DNA of 64,000 nucleotides from Apostichopus japonicus (GCF_037975245.1 NC_092581.1:2402501-2466500), one strand, 5' to 3'; shown: positions 42,936 to 56,635, numbered from the stretch's first letter. Numbers and translations are program-made. The notes: generated by a model not told the origin, from the letters alone.

Positions 42936-45900
42936 TTGTAATTTAACTGTCTGTACCCCACAAGGTATCCTGGCACTCATACCACATGACCAGAATACAG
43001 CATCAATAGGTGAATTTTCATTATCCTGTATATAAAGCACTGCCAAAAATATTGTTTGCTACTCATAGCAATGAAGGCATCTACTTAAGGCTGCCATTTA
43101 GATGCATTATTTTTAAGGTATATTTATATGACATTTAAGTTTTGTACCCCACAAGGTATCCTGGTACTCATATAATATAAGGTCCTACAATGCGAATGAT
43201 AAGTTTTATTCTGTATAGATTATCGCTGTCAATTAGATGAATTTATATTGAAGAGTTTTCATATTTTGCTAGGTAGATGGATTTTGTTCTTATTAAGTTC
43301 TTGAGAGACAAATTGTAATTTAACTGTCTGTACCCCACAAGGTATCCTGGCACTCATACCACATTACCAGAATACAGTACGACATATTGTAATTTAACTG
43401 TCTGTACCCCACAAGGTATCCTGGCACTCATACCACATGACCAGAATACAGCATCAATAGGTGAATTTTCATTATCTTGTATATAAAGCACTGCCAAAAA
43501 TATTGTTGGCTACTCATAGCAATGAAGGCATCTACTTAAGGCTGCCATTTAGATGCATTATTTTTAAGGTATATTTATATGACATTTAAGTTTTGTACCC
43601 CACAAGGTATCCTGGTACTCATATAATATAAGGTCCTACAATGCGAATGATCAGTTTTATTCTGTATAGATTATCCCTGTCAATTAGATGAATTTATATT
43701 GAAGAGTTTTCATATTTTGCTAGGTAGATGGATTTTGTTCTTATTAAGTTCTTGAGAGACAAATTGTAATTTAACTGTCTGTACCCCACAAGGTATCCTG
43801 GCACTCATACCACATTACCAGAATACAGTACGACAAATTGTAATTTAACTGTCTGTACCCCACAAGGTATCCTGGCACTCATACCACATGACCAGAGTAC
43901 AGTACGACAAATTGTAATTTAACTGTCTGTACCCCACAAGGTATCCTGGCACTCATACCACATGACCAGAATACAGCATCAATAGGTGAATTTTCATTAT
44001 CCTGTATATAAAGCACTGCCAAAAATATTGTTGGCTACTCATAGCAATGAAGGCATCTACTTAAGGCTGCCATTTAGATGCATTATTTTTAAGGTATATT
44101 TATATGACATTTAAGTTTTGTACCCCACAAGGTATCCTGGTACTCATATAATATAAGGTCCTGCAATGCGAATGATAAGTTTTATTCTGTATAGATTATC
44201 GCTGTCAATTAGATGAATTTATATTGAAGAGTTTTCATATTTTGCTAGGTAGATGGATTTTGTTCTTATTAAGTTCTTGAGAGACAAATTGTAATTTAAC
44301 TGTCTGTACCCCACAAGGTATCCTGGCACTCATACCACATTACCAGAATACAGTACGACAAATTGTAATTTAACTGTCTGTACCCCACAAGGTATCCTGG
44401 CACTCATACCACATGACCAGAGTACAGTACAACAAATTGTAATTTAACTGTCTGTACCCCACAAGGTATCCTGGCACTCATACCACATGACCAGAATACA
44501 GCATCAATAGGTGAATTTTCATTATCCTGTATATAAAGCACTGCCAAAAATATTGTTGGCTACTCATAGCAATGAAGGCATCTACTTAAGGCTGCCTTTT
44601 AGATGCATTATTTTTAAGGTATATTTATATGACATTTAAGTTTTGTACCCCACAAGGTATCCTGGTACTCATATAATATAAGGTCCTACAATGCGAATGA
44701 TAAGTTTTATTCTGTATAGATTATCCCTGTCAATTAGATGAATTTATATTGAAGAGTTTTCATATTTTGCTAGGTAGATGGATTTTGTTCTTATTAAGTT
44801 CTTGAGAGACAAATTGTAATTTAACTGTCTGTACCCCACAAGGTATCCTGGCACTCATACCACATTACCAGAATACAGTACGACAAATTGTAATTTAACT
44901 GTCTGTACCCCACAAGGTATCCTGGCACTCATACCACATGACCAGAGTACAGTACAACAAATTGTAATTTAACTGTCTGTACCCTACAAGGTATCCTGGC
45001 ACTCATACCACATGACCAGAATACAGCATCAATAGGTGAATTTTCATTATCCTGTATATAAAGCACTCCCAAAAATATTGTTGGCTACTCATAGCAATGA
45101 AGGCATCTACTTAAGGCTGCCATTTAGATGCATTATTTTTAAGGTATATTTATATGACATTTAAGTTTTGTACCCCACAAGCTACACTGGTACTCATATA
45201 ATATCAGGTCCTACAATGCGAATGATGAGTTTTATTCTGTATAGATTATCGCTGTCAATTAGATGAATTTATATTGAAGAGTTTTCATTGTTTGCTAGGT
45301 AGATGGATTTAGTTCTAATTAAGTTCTTGAGACATATTGTAATTGTAATTTAACTGTCTGTACCCCACAAGGTATCCTGGCACTCATACCACATGACCAG
45401 AATACAGCATCAATAGGTGAATTTTCATTATCCTGTATATAAAGCACTGCCAAAAATATTGTTGGCTACTCATAGCAATGAAGGCATCTACTTAAGGCTG
45501 CCATTTAGATGCATTATTTTTAAGGTATATTTATATGACATTTAAGTTTTGTACCCCACAAGCTACACTGGTACTCATATAATATAAGGTCCTACAATGC
45601 GAATGATCAGATTTATTCTGTATAGATTATCGCTGTCAATTAGATGAATTTATATTGAAGAGTTTTCATTGTTTGCTAGGTAGATGGATTTTGTTCTTAT
45701 TAAGTTCTTGAGAGACAAATTGTAATTTAACTGTCTGTACCCCACAAGGTATCCTGGCACTCATACCACATGACCAGAGTACAGTACGACAAATTGTAAT
45801 TTAACTGTCTGTACCCCACAAGGTATCCTGGCACTCATACCACATGACCAGAGTACAGTACAACAAATTGTAATTTAACTGTCTGTACCCCACAAGGTAT

Positions 45901-48900
45901 CCTGGCACTCATACCACATGACCAGAATACAGCATCAATAGGTGAATTTTCATTATCCTGTATATAAAGCACTGCCAAAAATATTGTTGGCTACTCATAG
46001 CAATGAAGGCATCTACTTAAGGCTGCCATTTAGATGCATTATTTTTAAGGTATATTTATATGACATTTAAGTTTTGTACCCCACAAGGTATCCTGGTACT
46101 CATATAATATAAGGTCCTACAATGCGAATGATAAGTTTTATTCTGTATAGATTATCGCTGTCAATTAGATGAATTTATATTGAAGAGTTTTCATATTTTG
46201 CTAGGTAGATGGATTTTGTTCTTATTAAGTTCTTGAGAGACAAATTGTAATTTAACTGTCTGTACCCCACAAGGTATCCTGGCACTCATACCACATTACC
46301 AGAATACAGTACGACATATTGTAATTTAACTGTCTGTACCCCACAAGGTATCCTGGCACTCATACCACATGACCAGAGTACAGTACAACAAATTGTAATT
46401 TAACTGTCTGTACCCCACAAGGTATCCTGGCACTCATACCACATGACCAGAATACAGCATCAATAGGTGAATTTTCATTATCCTGTATATAAAGCACTGC
46501 CAAAAATATTGTTTGCTACTCATAGCAATGAAGGCATCTACTTAAGGCTGCCATTTAGATGCATTATTTTTAAGGTATATTTATATGACATTTAAGTTTT
46601 GTACCCCACAAGCTACACTGGTACTCATATAATATCAGGTCCTACAATGCGAATGATAAGTTTCATTCTGTATAGATTATCGCTGTCAATTAGATGAATT
46701 TATGTTGAAGAATTTTCATTGTTTGCTAGGTAGATGGATTTTGTTCGTATTAAGTTCTTGAGAGACAAATTGTAATTTAACTGTCTGTACCCCACAAGGT
46801 ATCCTGGTACTCATACCACATGACCAGAATACAGTATCAATAGGTGAATTTTCATATTACAGTATAAAACCAAGGTCAAAGTTATTGTTGGCTTCTAATA
46901 GCAATGAAGGCATCTACTTTAGGCTGCCACTTAGATGCATTAAGGTGTATTTATATCACATTTAAGTTCTGTACCCCACAAGCTACACTGGTACTCATAT
47001 AATATTAGGTCCTACAATGCGAATGATAAGTTTTATTCTGTATAGATTATCGCTGTCAATTAGATGAATTTATATTGAAGAGTTTTCATTGTTTGCTAGG
47101 TAGATGGATTTAGTTCTAATTAAGTTCTTGAGAGACATATTGTAATTGTAATTTAACTGTCTGTACCCCACAAGGTATCCTGGCACTCATACCACATGAC
47201 CAGAATACAGCATCAATAGGTGAATTTTCATTATCCTGTATATGAAGCACTGCCAAAAATATTGTTGGCTACTCATAGCAATGAAGGCATCTACTTAAGG
47301 CTGCCATTTAGATGCATTATTTTTAAGGTATATTTATATGACATTTAAGTATTGTACCCCACAAGCTACACTGGTACTCATATAATATAAGGTCCTACAA
47401 TGCGAATGATCAGTTTTATTCTGTATAGATTATCGCTGTCAATTAGATGAATTTATATTGAAGAGTTTTCATTGTTTGATAGGTAGATGGATTTTGTTCT
47501 TATTAAGTTCTTGAGAGACAGATTGTAATTTAACTGTCTGTACCCCACAAGGTATCCTGGCACTCATACCACATGACCAGAGTACAGTACGACAAATTGT
47601 AATTTAACTGTCTGTACCCTACAAGGTATCCTGGCACTCATACCACATGACCAGAATACAGCATCAATAGGTGAATTTTCATTATCCTGTATATAAAGCA
47701 CTGCCAAAAATATTGTTGGCTACTCATAGCAATGAAGGCATCTACTTAAGGCTGCCATTTAGATGCATTATTTTTAAGGTATATTTATATGACATTTAAG
47801 TTTTGTACCCCACAAGCTACACTGGTACTCATATAATATAAGGTCCTACAATGCGAATGATAAGTTTTATTCTGTATAGATTATCCCTGTCAATTAGATG
47901 AATTTATATTGAAGAGTTTTCATATTTTGCTAGGTAGATGGATTTTGTTCTTATTAAGTTCTTGAGAGACAAATTGTAATTTAACTGTCTGTACCCCACA
48001 AGGTATCCTGGCACTCATACCACATGACCAGAGTACAGTACGACAAATTGTAATTTAACTGTCTGTACCCCACAAGGTATCCTGGCACTCATACCACATG
48101 ACCAGAGTACAGTACAACAAATTGTAATTTAACTGTCTGTACCCCACAAGGTATCCTGGCACTCATACCACATGACCAGAATACAGCATCAATAGGTGAA
48201 TTTTCATTATCCTGTATATAAAGCACTGCCAAAAATATTGTTTGCTACTCATAGCAATGAAGGCATCTACTTAAGGCTGCCATTTAGATGCATTATTTTT
48301 AAGGTATATTTATATGACATTTAAGTTTTGTACCCCACAAGCTACACTGGTACTCATATAATATCAGGTCCTACAATGCGAATGATAAGTTTCATTCTGT
48401 ATAGATTATCGCTGTCAATTAGATGAATTTATATTGAAGAATTTTCATTGTTTGCTAGGTAGATGGATTTTGTTCGTATTAAGTTCTTGAGAGACAAATT
48501 GTAATTTAACTGTCTGTACCCCACAAGGTATCCTGGTACTCATACCACATGACCAGAATACAGTATCAATAGGTGAATTTTCATATTACAGTATAAAACC
48601 AAGGTCAAAGTTATTGTTGGCTTCTAATAGCAATGAAGGCATCTACTTTAGGCTGCCACTTAGATGCATTAAGGTGTATTTATATCACATTTAAGTTCTG
48701 TACCCCACAAGCTACACTGGTACTCATATAATATTAGGTCCTACAATGCGAATGATAAGTTTTATTCTGTATAGATTATCGCTGTCAATTAGATGAATTT
48801 ATATTGAAGAGTTTTCATTGTTTGCTAGGTAGATGGATTTAGTTCTAATTAAGTTCTTGAGAGACATATTGTAATTGTAATTTAACTGTCTGTACCCCAC

Positions 48901-51725
48901 AAGGTATCCTGGCACTCATACCACATGACCAGAATACAGCATCAATAGGTGAATTTTCATTATCCTGTATATGAAGCACTGCCAAAAATATTGTTGGCTA
49001 CTCATAGCAATGAAGGCATCTACTTAAGGCTGCCATTTAGATGCATTATTTTTAAGGTATATTTATATGACATTTAAGTATTGTACCCCACAAGCTACAC
49101 TGGTACTCATATAATATAAGGTCCTACAATGCGAATGATCAGTTTTATTCTGTATAGATTATCGCTGTCAATTAGATGAATTTATATTGAAGAGTTTTCA
49201 TTGTTTGATAGGTAGATGGATTTTGTTCTTATTAAGTTCTTGAGAGACAGATTGTAATTTAACTGTCTGTACCCCACAAGGTATCCTGGCACTCATACCA
49301 CATGACCAGAGTACAGTACGACAAATTGTAATTTAACTGTCTGTACCCTACAAGGTATCCTGGCACTCATACCACATGACCAGAATACAGCATCAATAGG
49401 TGAATTTTCATTATCCTGTATATAAAGCACTGCCAAAAATATTGTTGGCTACTCATAGCAATGAAGGCATCTACTTAAGGCTGCCATTTAGATGCATTAT
49501 TTTTAAGGTATATTTATATGACATTTAAGTTTTGTACCCCACAAGCTACACTGGTACTCATATAATATAAGGTCCTACAATGCGAATGATAAGTTTTATT
49601 CTGTATAGATTATCCCTGTCAATTAGATGAATTTATATTGAAGAGTTTTCATATTTTGCTAGGTAGATGGATTTTGTTCTTATTAAGTTCTTGAGAGACA
49701 AATTGTAATTTAACTGTCTGTACCCCACAAGGTATCCTGGCACTCATACCACATGACCAGAGTACAGTACGACAAATTGTAATTTAACTGTCTGTACCCC
49801 ACAAGGTATCCTGGCACTCATACCACATGACCAGAGTACAGTACAACAAATTGTAATTTAACTGTCTGTACCCCACAAGGTATCCTGGCACTCATACCAC
49901 ATGACCAGAATACAGCATCAATAGGTGAATTTTCATTATCCTGTATATAAAGCACTGCCAAAAATATTGTTGGCTACTCATAGCAATGAAGGCATCTACT
50001 TAAGGCTGCCATTTAGATGCATTATTTTTAAGGTATATTTATATGACATTTAAGTTTTGTACCCCACAAGCTACACTGGTACTCATATAATATTAGGTAC
50101 TCCAATGCGAATGATAAGTTTTATTCTGTATAGATTATCGCTGTCAATTAGATGAATTTATATTGAAGAGTTTTCATTGTTTGCTAGGTAGATGGATTTT
50201 GTTCTTATTAAGTTCTTGAGAGACAAATTGTAATTGAACTGTCTGTACCCCACAAGGTATCCTGGCACTCATACCACATGACCAGAGTACAGTACGACAA
50301 ATTGTAATTTAACTGTCTGTACCCCACAAGGTATCCTGGCACTCATACCACATGACCAGAGTACAGTACAACAAATTGTAATGTAACTGTCTGTACCCCA
50401 CAAGGTATCCTGGCACTCATACCACATGACCAGAGTACAGCATCAATAGGTGAATTTTCATTATCCTGTATATAAAGCACTGCCAAAAATATTGTTGGCT
50501 ACCCATAGTAATGAAGGCATCTACTTAAGGCTGCCATTTAGATGCATTATTTTTAAGGTATATTTATATGACATTTAAGTTTTGTACCCCACAAGCTACA
50601 CTGGTACTCATATAATATAAGGTCCTACAATGCGAATGATAAGTGTTATTCTGTATAGATTATCGCTGTCAATTAGATGAATTTATATTGAAGAATTTTC
50701 ATTGTTTGCTAGGTAGATGGATTTTGTTCTTATTAAGTTCTTGAGAGACAAATTGTAATTTAACTGTCTGTACCCCACAAGGTATCCTGGTACTCATACC
50801 ACATTACCAGAATACAGTATCAATAGGTGAATTTTCATATTCCAGTATAAAACCAAGGTCAAAATTATTGTTGGCTTCTAATAGCAATGAAGGCATCTAC
50901 TTTAGGCTGCCACTTAGATGCATTAAGGTGTATTTATATCACATTTAAGTTCTGTACCCCACAAGCTACACTGGTACTCATATAATATTAGGTCCTACAA
51001 TGCGAATGATAAGTTTTATTCTGTATAGATTATCGCTGTCAATTAGATGAATTTATATTGAAGAGTTTTCATTGTTTGCTAGGTAGATGGATTTAGTTCT
51101 AATTAAGTTCTTGAGACATATTGTAATTGTAATTTAACTGTCTGTACCCCACAAGGTATCCTGGCACTCATACCACATGACCAGAATACAGCATCAATAG
51201 GTGAATTTTCATTATCCTGTATATAAAGCACTGCCAAAAATATTGTTGGCTACTCATAGCAATGAAGGCATCTACTTAAGGCTGCCATTTAGATGCATTA
51301 TTTTTAAGGTATATTGATATGACATTTAAGTTTTGTACCCCACAAGCTACACTGGTACTCATATAATATAAGGTCCTACAATGCGAATGATAAGTTTTAT
51401 TCTGTATAGATTATCGCTGTCAATGAGATGAATTTATATTGAAGAGTTTTCATTGTTTGCAAAGTATATGGATTTAGTTCTAATTAAGTTCTTGAGAGAC
51501 ATATTGTAATTGTAATTTAACTGTCTGTACCCTACAAGGTATCCTGGCACTCATACCACATGACCAGAATACAGCATCAATAGGTGAATTTTCATTATCC
51601 TGTATATAAAGCACTGCCAAAAATATTGTTGGCTACTCATAGCAATGAAGGCATCTACTTAAGGCTGCCATTTAGATGCATTATTTTTAAGGTATATTTA
51701 TATGACATTTAAGTTTTGTACCCCA
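42936..51725. repeat. Large satellite segment, copy 2, with internal duplication
   Basis: Second copy of the 34.66-41.72 kb segment. The offset is 8,276 bp up to about 48 kb and 10,005 bp after about 49.8 kb. The difference, 1,729 bp, equals one internal tandem duplication. The match ends near 51.72 kb, where copy 1 has CAAGGTATCCTGG and this copy has CAAGCTACACTGG. Confidence 0.85.
46370..49827. repeat. 1,729-bp tandem duplication inside the array
   Basis: Two adjacent units, about 46370-48098 and 48099-49827. Markers repeat 1,729 bp apart: S unit starts 46370/48099, L1 starts 46444/48173, TATTGTTTGCTAC 46507/48236, TTGATAGGTAG 47477/49206. One visible difference is TTATGTTGAAG in the first unit and TTATATTGAAG in the second, so the copies are close but not identical. 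Confidence 0.85.
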
Positions 51726-52090
51726 CAAGCTACACTGGTACTCATATAATATAAGGTCCTACAATGCGAATGATAATTTTTATTCTGTATAGATTATCGC
51801 TGTCAATTAGATGAATTTATATTGAAGAATTTTCATTGTTTGCTAGGTAGATGGATTTTGTTCTTATTAAGTTCTTGAGAGACAAATTGTTATTTAACTG
51901 TCTGTACCCCACAAGGTATCCTGGCACTCATACCACATGACCAGAGTACAGTACGACAAATTGTAATTTAACTGTCTGTACCCCACAAGGTATCCTGGCA
52001 CTCATACCACATGACCAGAGTACAGTACAACAAATTGTAATTTAACTGTCTGTACCCCACAAGGTATCCTGGCACTCATACCACATGACC

Positions 52091-54800
52091 AGAGTACAGT
52101 ATCAACAAGTTAATATTTATTATCCAGTATATTAAGCACTGTAAAAAATATTGTTGGCTACTCATAGCAATGAAGGCATCTACTTAAGGCTTCCACTTAG
52201 ATGCATTAAGGTATATTTATATCACATTAAAGTTTTGTACCTCACAAGCTACACTTGTACTCATATAATCTTAAGTCCTACAATGCGAATACAAATTTTA
52301 CTGTACAGATAACAGCGGTCAATCGGTGAATTCATATCAAGGAATATCCATTGTTTGCTAGGTAGATGGATTTTGTTCTTATTAAGTTCTTGAGAGACAA
52401 ATTGTTATTTAACTGTCTGTACCCCACAAGGTATCCTGGCACTCATACCACATGACCAGAGTACAGTACGACAAATTGTAATTTAACTGTCTGTACCCCA
52501 CAAGGTATCCTGGCACTCATACCACATGACCAGAGTACAGTACAACAAATTGTAATTTAACTGTCTGTACCCCACAAGGTATCCTGGCACTCATACCACA
52601 TGACCAGAGTACAGTATCAACAAGTTAATATTTATTATCCAGTATATTAAGCACTGTAAAAAATATTGTTGGCTACTCATAGCAATGAAGGCATCTACTT
52701 AAGGCTTCCACTTAGATGCATTAAGGTATATTTATATCACATTAAAGTTTTGTACCTCACAAGCTACACTTGTACTCATATAATCTTAAGTCCTACAATG
52801 CGAATACAAATTTTACTGTACAGATAACAGCGGTCAATCGGTGAATTCATATCAAGGAATATCCATTGTTTGCTAGGTAGAAGGATTTAGTTCTTGTTAA
52901 GTTCTTGAGAGACAAATTTTAATTTAAATGTCTGTACCCCACAAGGTATCCTGGTACTCCTACCACATTACCAGAATACAGTATCAATAGGTGAATTTTC
53001 ATATTCCAGTATAAAACCAAGGTCAAAGTTATTGTTGGCTTCTAATAGCAATGAAGGCATCTACTTTAGGCTGCCACTTAGATGCATTAAGGTATATTTA
53101 TATCACATCAAAGTTCTGTACCCCACAAGCTATACTGGTACTCATATAATCTTAAGTCCTATGATGCAAATTATCAATTTACTATACAGATATCCATGGT
53201 AAATTCTTTGAATTCATATTGAAGGATTTCCATTGTTTGTTAGGTAGAAGGATTTAGTTCTTGTTAAGTTCTTGAGAGACAAATTGTAATTTAACTGTCT
53301 GTACCCCACAAGGTATCCTGGCACTCATACCACATGACCAGAGTACAGTACGACAAATTGTAATTTAACTGTCTGTACCCCACAAGGTATCCTGGCACTC
53401 ATACCACATGACCAGAGTACAGTACAACAAATTGTAATTTAACTGTCTGTACCCCACAAGGTATCCTGGCACTCATACAACATGACCAGAGTACAGTATC
53501 AACAAGTTAATATTTATTATCCAGTATATAAAGCACTGTAAAAATTATTGTTGGCTACTCATAGCAATGAAGGCATCTACTTTAGGTTGCCATTCAGATG
53601 CATTAAGGTATATTTATTTTACATTTAAGTTCTGTACCCCACAAGCTACACTTGTACTCATATAATCTTAAGTCCTACAATGCGAATAAAAGTTTTACTG
53701 TACAGATAACCATGGTAAATTCTTTGAATTTATATTGAAGAATTTCCATTGTTTGCTAGGTAGAAGGATTAAGTTTTTGTTATTAGTTCTTGAGAGACAA
53801 ATATTAATTTAATTTAACTCTCTGTACCCCACAAGGTATCCTGGCACTCATACCACATAACCAGAGTACAGTATCAACAAGTTAATATTCATTATCCAGT
53901 ATATTAAGCACTGTAAAAAATATTGTTGGCTACTCATAGCAATTGAGACATCTACTTTAGGCTTCCACTTACATGCATTAAGGTATATTTATATTACATT
54001 TAAGTTCTGTACCCCACAAGCTACACTTGTACTCATATAATCTTAAGTGCTACAATGCGAATACAAATTTTACTGTACAGATAACCGCGGTCAATAGGTG
54101 AATTCATATCAAGAAATATCCATTGTTTGCTAGGTAGAAGGATTTAGTTCTTGTTAAGTTCTTGAGAGACAAATTTTAATTAAATTTAACTGTCTGTACC
54201 CCACAAGGTATCCTGGCACTCATACAACATGACCAGAATACAGCATCAATAGGTGAATTTTCATATTCCAGTATAAAACCAAGGTCAAAGTTATTGTTTA
54301 ACTTCTAATAGAAACGAAGGCATCTACTTTAGGCTCCCACTTAGATGCATTAAGGTGTACTTATATCACATTTTAATTTTGTACCTCACAAGCTACACTT
54401 GTACTCATATAATCTTCTGTCCTACAACGAAATTAATAAATTTACTGTACAGATTACCACTGTCAATTAGATGAATTCATATCAAGAAATTTCCATTGTT
54501 TGCTAGGTAGAAGGATTTAGTTCTTTTGAGCCAAATTGAAGTTTATTTCACTTTCTGTACGCCACAAGGTATCCTGGGATTCATACAACATGGCCAGCAT
54601 ACAGCATCAATTGGTGAATTTTCCTTATCCAGTATACAGCAACTGTCGAAGTTATTGTTGGCGTCTAATAGCAATGAAGGCATCTACTTTAGGCTGCAAC
54701 AAGGATGCATTAAGGTGCATTTATATCACATTTAAGTTTTGTACCCCACAAGCTACACTGGTACTCATACAATATTTAGGTCCTAGAATGCGAATGGTAA
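52091..54800. repeat. Diverged right edge of the satellite array
   Basis: Long units here carry many substitutions (for example AACAAGTTAATATTTATTAT, GTACCTCACAAGCTACACTTG and ATAATCTTAAGTCC), whereas core units differ at only a few sites. A perfect local duplication of 515 bp is present: from ATCAACAAGTTAAT at 52101 to its copy at 52616, the sequences match for about 265 bp up to GGTAGA. The CCACAAGGTATCCTGG box is still recognisable in the last unit (about 54,561-54,577), and similarity ends after AATGCGAATGGTAAC near 54,800. Confidence 0.85.
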
Positions 54801-55245
54801 CAATAACACAAGAAACATGATTCAATATACAATATTCAATATACAGTTGCGTGTGATAGTAATTAGGTAATCTCCTTCCAGGCTACACAGTAAAGGCTAA
54901 TCTCATTTACTTGAAGGGATCAATATATCCTAGCTTACCTGGTAGCTCCTAACTTTTATACCTTTATTTGTTTAGATTCTTATGGTTTTCATTCCCGATC
55001 CATAATATAAAGCAAGAGATGTAGTGTAACCTTGAACTTAATTAGTTTTTGTTTACACCACAGTCATCATATGTTGTGTTCATGGAACAGCTTAAAACCC
55101 TTTCTTGTATATTCAGTTGAGCTACAGCAAATCAGGATTAAATAACACCACACAATACAACACGATCCTTAAAAGTGTCATTTATTTAATTAACTGTCCA
55201 ATTAATTAAGGAATAATTAAAACACTAATGTGTATGCTAGCCACC
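54801..55245. other. Unique A+T-rich sequence, nothing recognised
   Basis: First sequence right of the satellite array. I see no convincing exon, RNA gene or repeat. A short near-duplicate TTCAATATACAATATTCAATATACAG sits just after the boundary, about 54,821-54,846. Confidence 0.5.
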
Positions 55246-55248
55246 ATT

Positions 55249-55342
55249 GTTCCTCACAAGGTATCTTCATCCTCACTGTTACCCCTAAGGTATCCTCACG
55301 CTCATTGCTGTTCCTCACAAGGTGTTCCCCATAAGGTATTAA
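55249..55342. repeat. Degenerate echoes of the satellite box
   Basis: Four short relatives of CCCCACAAGGTATCC lie close together outside the array: TTCCTCACAAGGTATC, TACCCCTAAGGTATCCTC, TTCCTCACAAGGTG and TCCCCATAAGGTATT. Two are followed by a C-T-CA stretch like the CACTCAT of the satellite. They are spaced about 25-35 bp apart, not 74 or 188 bp. Either old eroded satellite or an independent minisatellite. Confidence 0.45.
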
Positions 55343-55354
55343 GTGTGGGTACGC

Positions 55355-55371
55355 GTGTGTGTGTGTGTGTG
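55355..55371. repeat. (GT)n microsatellite
   Basis: Uninterrupted GT dinucleotides directly 5' of the 301-bp tandem dimer. Confidence 0.9.
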
Positions 55372-55382
55372 ACGCTTTAGCT

Positions 55383-55983
55383 TGTATGCACGATAACTCA
55401 ACAAGGGAATGACCGATCATTAACATACTTGTTGGGTGGGCGGCCCGTAGTGAGTAGATGGAACCCTATTGATTTTGGTGCTCATATCATGAATATTAAT
55501 GAGGTCACCGGGTCAAATGTGAAAATCTCCAAATTGCAATAACTTGGCTACTATTAGTCGCAATTTCGTCAAACTTGGTATGATGATATTGGTAGATAGT
55601 CTCCACACACTGATGTGTGTTGCAAGTGATATCATGCATATTTATGAGGGGGCGGGCTTATCAATATTTCGGTATGAAAAGTTTGTATGCACGATTACTC
55701 AACAAGGGAATGACCGATCATTACCATACTTAGTGGGTGGGTGGCCCATAGTGAGTAGATGAACCCTATTGATTTTGGTGCTCATATCATGAATATTAAT
55801 GATGTCACCGGGGTCAAACGTGAAAAACTCCAAGTTGCAATAACTTGGCTACTATTAGTCGAAATTTCGTCAAACTTGGTATGATGATATTGGCAGATAG
55901 CCTATACACATGCTGTATGTTGCAATTGATATGATACAAATTTATGAGAGGGCAGGGCTTAGCATTACTTTGGTAACAAAAGT
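55383..55983. repeat. 301-bp tandem dimer
   Basis: Two direct copies, starting TGTATGCACGATAACTCAAC at 55383 and TGTATGCACGATTACTCAAC at 55684, a period of 301 bp. A third start (TTTGTGTGCATGAATTG) follows at about 55,982 but does not continue. The copies share long stretches such as ATTGATTTTGGTGCTCATAT and differ by scattered substitutions and small indels. It has no similarity that I can see to the satellite. It may be part of a dispersed tandem element. Confidence 0.85.
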
Positions 55984-56635
55984 TTGTGTGCATGAATTGC
56001 TGTTGTTGTATAAGGGCTTTCTTAGAAATTTCCCTATGAATGGAACTAATGAACAGCAGTAAGGAACCATGAAATGTTTTCATTCTGGTTGTTCTTTCCA
56101 ATCTGTACCGTTCTATTTGTCTATTATGTCTATGTAAGTTTTGTATTTTGAACAATCTGAGTGCGAATAAAACAAACAAACAAACCCATTAAAGAATTTA
56201 CACTTAGGATGTCAGCATAATGGTACACCATTTGTCATGCATGCCTAGGCACCATCAGTAGTAATAATAAAAATATTAGTAGTTCTGTATCTACGCAATG
56301 TGTCAGTTTTACTCATTAGTCGGCCCAATGAGTACAAAACGAACTTGTGACGAATAAATTAGAAAAGCGTCATTCAGTTGTAACTAACCTTTGTCGAAAT
56401 TGTCAGATCGCAAAATTCCAAAATAGAAGTGCCTGTCTTAATTCATGTGGAGAGTAACCTTGTTCCATCAATGGCCGTAGTATTTAGGACACGACAGGAA
56501 AAGACTACGTTCTCATGCATTCAATCAATGCAAGCCTCCTCAAATTTCTTATCGATAAGTGGCTATGTTGAATAACAACTCAGAGATTTACTCAAAATGC
56601 TATGGGCTGGGGAGAATAATACAGTAGAAAGCTGC
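55984..56635. other. Intergenic or intronic sequence, nothing recognised
   Basis: No exon consistent with the missing upstream part of PEX7 and no RNA gene found on either strand. AAAACAAACAAACAAAC is a short A-rich repeat near 56,170. Confidence 0.5.

Larger units (their letters stand above)
1..54800. repeat. Complex satellite array with higher-order structure
   Basis: Continuous tandem repeats fill this stretch and extend past the left window edge. Long units of about 376-381 bp start, for example, at 1, 378, 754, 1135, 1511, 1892 and 2266. L1 carries CAGCATCAAT and TATATAAAGCACTGCC; L2 carries CAGTATCAAT and GTATAAAACCAAGG. Every long unit has two related halves, each with TGTACCCCACAAG: in the first units this box sits at about 158, 344, 528 and 720, so the base period is 184-192 bp. 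Clusters of 74-bp short units (S) interrupt the long units. Units are nearly identical in the core and diverged after about 52.1 kb. No gene is visible inside; the small open frames are accidents of the repeat and recur identically with it. Monomer size, higher-order repeats and a decaying edge are typical of centromeric or pericentromeric satellites; that location is an inference. Confidence 0.97.

Noticed and set aside
1-54800. CENP-B box in the satellite
   Set aside because: I looked for the TTCG...CGGG pattern in both unit classes and on both strands and saw none.
55814-56179. 121-codon minus-strand open frame across the 301-bp repeat
   Set aside because: Half of it is the repeat; no domain, and no similar frame in the first repeat copy.
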